Below are positions 61,701 to 64,000 of a stretch of 64,000 nt of DNA, piece by piece (within the stretch, counting starts at the first letter, position 1; each line of letters opens with the position of its first letter). This stretch comes from Salinisphaera orenii subsp. halophila YIM 95161 (GTDB lineage Bacteria; Pseudomonadota; Gammaproteobacteria; Nevskiales; Salinisphaeraceae). The notes beneath the pieces were generated by a model. It was not told where the DNA came from. It was given only the letters and a program-made list of their open reading frames with translations, and did no database searches. The translations under genes were made by a program, and so were the position numbers. The stretch is taken from assembly GCF_003732545.1 (NCBI RefSeq), contig NZ_AYKF01000066.1, forward strand, positions 62,001 through 126,000, given 5' to 3'.

Positions 61701-62272
61701 TTCTCGCGGGTGTGGCGGATGCGGTTCTCGGTCTCGCGCCGGCGCTCCTTGTACTTGGAAATGCCGGCGGCCTCCTCCAGCACCTGCCGCATTTCCTCCG
61801 GGCGGGCCTCGATCAGGCGGTTGACCGCGCCCTGCTCGATCACGGCGTAGTTGCTGCGCCCGCCGAGACCGGTCCCCAGGAACAGATCGATGACGTCCCG
61901 GCGCCGCGACTTCGCGCCGTTGATGAAATAGCGCGAGCCGCCGTCGCGGGCCAGTTCGCGCTTGATCGAGATTTCGCTGAATGCCCCGTACTCGCCGCCG
62001 AGCGTGCCTTCGCTGTTGTCGAACTTGAGTTCGACCGAGGCGCGGCCGACCGGCTTGCGCGCGCGCGAGCCGTTGAAGATGACGTCCTCGAGCGCCTCGC
62101 CGCGCAGCTGGCGCGCGCTGGATTCCCCGGTCACCCAGCGGACCGCGTCGATGACGTTGGACTTGCCGCAGCCGTTGGGCCCGACGACGGCCGACAGGTT
62201 GGAATCCAGCACGATCGTGGTCGGATCGACGAAGGACTTGAAGCCGGCGAGACGGATCGAACTCAGACGCAT
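58754..62272 (-). CDS. smc: Chromosome segregation ATPase SMC
   Basis: The 1172-residue protein has Walker A GPNGCGKS (31-38), long coiled coils, a hinge near the middle (about 500-650) and, at the C-terminus, the signature LSGGEKALTAVALLFALF (from 1075) with Walker B FCMLDEIDAPLDD. It forms condensin with ScpA and ScpB, whose genes are about 9 kb away. The smc-zipA-ligA order is typical of Pseudomonas-like gammaproteobacteria. Confidence 0.97.
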   Translation of the reverse strand: MRLSSIRLAGFKSFVDPTTIVLDSNLSAVVGPNGCGKSNVIDAVRWVTGESSARQLRGEALEDVIFNGSRARKPVGRASVELKFDNSEGTLGGEYGAFSEISIKRELARDGGSRYFINGAKSRRRDVIDLFLGTGLGGRSNYAVIEQGAVNRLIEARPEEMRQVLEEAAGISKYKERRRETENRIRHTRENLERLNDLIGEVTQRLGVLKRQAANAEKYKTLKADERRLRAELLALRWAAQSGQVEAAEARHGECEDALRRAISGQREARETREALAADQQAAMTAVQQAQAAFYDAQSEAARIEQRRAHAREMRERRERERAELVERLETLDAREAEDHRQAEELAAERDAAERERAQAEAERAEARRALDAAEQAAVDAERVWDEHNASDDNPAQRLEAERTRARYARERCDELIQRRDARTGEREGLGGEDDEALAAAEQDLETRSAAIEADRRAARGHAEEVEALEQRVAESEQTVERLRTELGESRARLASERQLQQSVLREDDAGVRDWLAAHERAEAPGIARRIKVREGWQTAVESALGPWLQGFAVARLPAVEGEWPAEPLTLVETDTDPAPADASGPPAAGPAGLACLADGLDAPAAIRSLAGQIYVVDDIGQALARRHELAADQRLVTLDGARVGRGTLVTPAGEAAERGVLEREARIESLTATVAQAEADLEARVAALDDQRQALKTARDSRRALDQSIAAAESELESRRARHQGERERARQRRERRAEIDTELADLNEQIETAEDEAVAREAGLERLAEAAEDFQTRRRQAQAELGEARAARETARKRHGEAEQRLRDVEAQQTALAGRVESLDARRRDTAAARADVAERLAAFDAEAAPDRDEADDSDAHERAVAARETAERELRGARERLADCEKRLETQSETAMQADQGVDSAREALQQAQIAVETAGVRRAGVVEQLEELGESPASLVEQLPADATADAWSSEIEAVERRIQRLGAINLAAIEEYDAEAEREAYLGEQHADLSEALETLEQAIAKIDRETRQRFRATYEQVNGRFAAMFPDLFGGGEAALELTEDDWLVTGIRVMARPPGKRNASIQMLSGGEKALTAVALLFALFELNPAPFCMLDEIDAPLDDANVSRFCELVRRMSTQVQFIVITHNKLTMSLAEQLHGVTMAEPGVSRLVSVDIDQALDMAG

Positions 62273-62447
62273 GAGGGGCGCTCGATCGCGGGCCGCCCGG
62301 GGCCGCGGCGGCTGGTCGCATTGTGGCTGGCCCGGATCACATCGGCCTCCGCAGGCGGCATCGAGTCGGTGCGGCGCTTGGACGCGCGCCGAGCCCGCTA
62401 GTGTACCCTAGCGATTCACACGCGTTACAAAGCCGCCGACATCGACC

Positions 62448-62837
62448 ATGCCGAGCCAGCCCAGCCGCGACCTGCAGACCTTCGACAATCCGACCCCGGA
62501 ACGCGACTACACGATCCGCATGCGGATCCCGGAATTCACCTGCCTGTGTCCGGTCACCGGGCAGCCGGACTTCGCCACGATCCATCTCGAGTACGTGCCG
62601 GAAGCCCGGTGCGTGGAGCTGAAGTCGCTCAAGCTCTACATCTGGTCCTATCGCGACGAGGGCGCGTTTCACGAGGCCGTCACCAACCAAATCCTGGCGG
62701 ATCTGGTGGCGGCGACGGACCCGCGATTCATGCGCGTTAGAGCCGAGTTCTGGATGCGCGGCGGCATCGATACGAGCGTGATCGCCGAGCACCGCGCCGA
62801 CAACTGGCACCCCGGCACGCCGGTCGCTCTGCCGTAA
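62448..62837 (+). CDS. queF: NADPH-dependent 7-cyano-7-deazaguanine reductase, short QueF
   Basis: The 129-residue enzyme reduces preQ0 to preQ1 in queuosine synthesis. It shows the active Cys region [22 protein letters not shown] and the NADPH motif [20 protein letters not shown]. This is the unimodular (Bacillus) form rather than the long two-domain form of E. coli. It is divergent from smc. Other queuosine genes are not in the window. Confidence 0.95.
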   Translation: MPSQPSRDLQTFDNPTPERDYTIRMRIPEFTCLCPVTGQPDFATIHLEYVPEARCVELKSLKLYIWSYRDEGAFHEAVTNQILADLVAATDPRFMRVRAEFWMRGGIDTSVIAEHRADNWHPGTPVALP

Positions 62838-62841
62838 GCCG

Positions 62842-62856
62842 CAGGCGGGCCGCCTG
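62842..62856. terminator. GC-rich hairpin between queF and the convergent lipoprotein gene
   Basis: CAGGCG and CGCCTG flank GGC in the 30-bp gap between two converging genes. It lacks a T-run, so it is at best a weak bidirectional terminator. Confidence 0.35.
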
Positions 62857-62867
62857 TACGGCCGGCA

Positions 62868-63530
62868 TCAGCGCATCAGCACCAGGTTGTTGCCCTGCAC
62901 GCGCACCCGCGTGCCGGTGTCGATGGTATCGGCGGTGGCGACGTCGACCCGGCGACTGCCGCCGGCATCCATGGCCACTTCGACCTGATAGTAGGTTTCC
63001 TTGCGGATGCGCTTCTCGGCCTCGTTGCCGGCGAAGGCGCCGCCCAGCGTGCCGGCGATCTGCGCGATCGTCTTGCCGGAGCCGCTGCCGATCTGACTGC
63101 CCACGACGGCGCCGGCCACGCCACCGGCCACCGCGCCCACGCCGGAGCCGCTCTGGGCGTTGCGGGTCACCGGCGTGATCGATTGCACCGTGCCGCAGTC
63201 ACCGCATACCGGCTCTTGCTCGCGCGCCGCGGTATCGCCGGTATCGGCCTGCGCCTGCCCGGTATCGGCGTCGGAGCCATCGCGGGCCTCGGCCTGGCGC
63301 TGTTCGGCCTCGCGCTTGTCGGCGGCCGCCGCCTCGATCTCTTCGCGGGCCTCGGCTTCGGCCTTGGCCTGCTCGGCGTCCTCGAGACGCTCTCGGGCCT
63401 CGGCCAGCTCGGCGTCGGCCTGCTCGATATCGGTGCGGGCGTCTTCGGCGCCGCTGTCGGAACAGCCCGCGAGCATGGTGAGCGCCAGCATCAGCGCGAG
63501 GCATACGGCGGGCATACGAATCGTTGTCAT
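62868..63530 (-). CDS. Glycine-zipper outer-membrane lipoprotein with coiled coil
   Basis: The 220-residue precursor has a lipoprotein signal (LALMLALTMLAGC, Cys23), an Ala/Glu/Arg coiled coil, a CGDCG motif, and a SlyB-like glycine-zipper segment (GSGVGAVAGGVAGAVVGSQIGSGSGKTIAQIAGTLGGAFAG). It ends with a small beta domain (RVRVQGNNLVLMR). It resembles SlyB/PcpY-type lipoproteins with an added N-terminal coil. The start at 63530 follows GGGGAAGC. Confidence 0.85.
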   Translation of the reverse strand: MTTIRMPAVCLALMLALTMLAGCSDSGAEDARTDIEQADAELAEARERLEDAEQAKAEAEAREEIEAAAADKREAEQRQAEARDGSDADTGQAQADTGDTAAREQEPVCGDCGTVQSITPVTRNAQSGSGVGAVAGGVAGAVVGSQIGSGSGKTIAQIAGTLGGAFAGNEAEKRIRKETYYQVEVAMDAGGSRRVDVATADTIDTGTRVRVQGNNLVLMR

Positions 63531-63649
63531 GACGTGCTTCCCCTTGAATCTTCTACACTGTCGCGGCCATTGACGGTGTCTCGACCGGGCCGGTCGAGTC
63601 GCCGCCCTTGCGCCATCATCAGAGTCTATTCGCGCCAACCGAACGCAGC

Positions 63650-64000
63650 ATGAATCCGATCGCCGAATTCTCGTCGGGCCCGACGTATCTGCTCCGCGGC
63701 TTCGCGCTCCTGCGCGAGCGCTCGCTGCGGCGCTACGTCGTCATTCCCATCGTCATCAACATCCTGCTGATCGCGGCCATGGTGTCGCTGCTCGGCTGGG
63801 GGCTGGATCGCTGGCTGGACGCCTGGCTGGCCGGGCTGCCGGACTGGCTCGCCTGGCTGGAGGGCGTACTCTGGTGGGTCGGTATCGTGCTGTCGACGCT
63901 CGCCTTCTGCTACGTGTTCACACTGCTCGCCAATCTCATCGCGAGCCCCTTCAACGGCCTGCTCTCCGGGCGCGTCGAGGAGCTCGTGACGGGCCGGGCC
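63650..64000 (+). CDS. cysZ: Sulfate transporter CysZ, N-terminal part (runs off the window)
   Basis: The visible 117 residues start MNPIAEFSSGPTYLLRGFAL and contain two long hydrophobic stretches (YVVIPIVINILLIAAMVSLLGW and VLWWVGIVLSTLAFCYVFTLL). SPFNGLLSGRVEEL follows, matching the family motif PFNGLLAEKVE. CysZ is an inner-membrane protein for sulfate uptake feeding cysteine synthesis. The C-terminal half is outside the window. Confidence 0.88.
   Translation, partial: MNPIAEFSSGPTYLLRGFALLRERSLRRYVVIPIVINILLIAAMVSLLGWGLDRWLDAWLAGLPDWLAWLEGVLWWVGIVLSTLAFCYVFTLLANLIASPFNGLLSGRVEELVTGRA

Overview
The window is chromosomal DNA of a GC-rich gammaproteobacterium. The evidence is gene order as well as gene content. 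Blocks familiar from Pseudomonas and related orders include dnaX-ybaB-recR next to the 4.5S RNA gene, gyrA-serC-serA-pheA-hisC-tyrA-aroA-cmk-rpsA-ihfB-lapA-lapB, mtaD-ubiG-HAD phosphatase-yciK, yciO-trpS-scpA-scpB with rluB, and smc-zipA-ligA. A marine or halophilic lineage such as Salinisphaera would fit, but that is an inference and no rRNA is present to test it. No prophage, CRISPR array or intact insertion sequence was seen.

Layout. 1-4.15 kb: the end of an exopolysaccharide locus on the minus strand (tyrosine autokinase/chain-length regulator, flippase, start of a sulfotransferase). 4.15-5.7 kb: a gene-poor stretch with one possible small ORF and a palindrome. 5.7-9.3 kb: photolyase, a probable small RNA, oligoribonuclease, pterin dehydratase, recR. 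9.3-12.2 kb: ybaB, dnaX, 4.5S RNA and tRNA-Ser(GGA). 12.7-17.2 kb: a complete yjbEFGH-type exopolysaccharide operon plus a small lipoprotein. 17.3-20.9 kb: dapA divergent from gcvR-bcp, then phoH. 20.9-24.8 kb: glcDEF glycolate dehydrogenase. 24.8-29.8 kb: a PerM-type permease, BepA-like metalloprotease, lapA/lapB and ihfB. 29.8-42 kb: rpsA, the aromatic amino acid and serine genes, gyrA. 42-45.7 kb: mtaD, ubiG, a HAD phosphatase (MupP/Gph type) and yciK, each start overlapping the previous stop. 45.7-52.2 kb: a HhH-GPD DNA glycosylase, rluB, fpr, scpB, scpA, trpS, yciO, yciI and a BolA-like gene. 52.3-54.3 kb: a TonB-dependent receptor of PqqU/YncD type. 54.6-64 kb: small genes, ligA, zipA, smc, queF, a glycine-zipper lipoprotein and the start of cysZ.

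Three observations stand out. First, a 273-bp element with 17-bp terminal inverted repeats and CTAG on both sides sits exactly between the zipA stop and the ligA start. It restores the zipA stop codon, and its repeat supplies the Shine-Dalgarno sequence of ligA. A second, more diverged element with CTAG flanks sits at the lapB stop codon. Second, downstream of orn there is a roughly 180-nt transcription unit with its own promoter and terminator; it carries two copies of a four-triplet A-A-N motif, the kind bound by Hfq or Hfq-Crc, so it may be a CrcZ-like decoy RNA. Third, a terminator-like hairpin lies inside the signal-peptide codons of yjbF and could separate expression of yjbE from yjbFGH.
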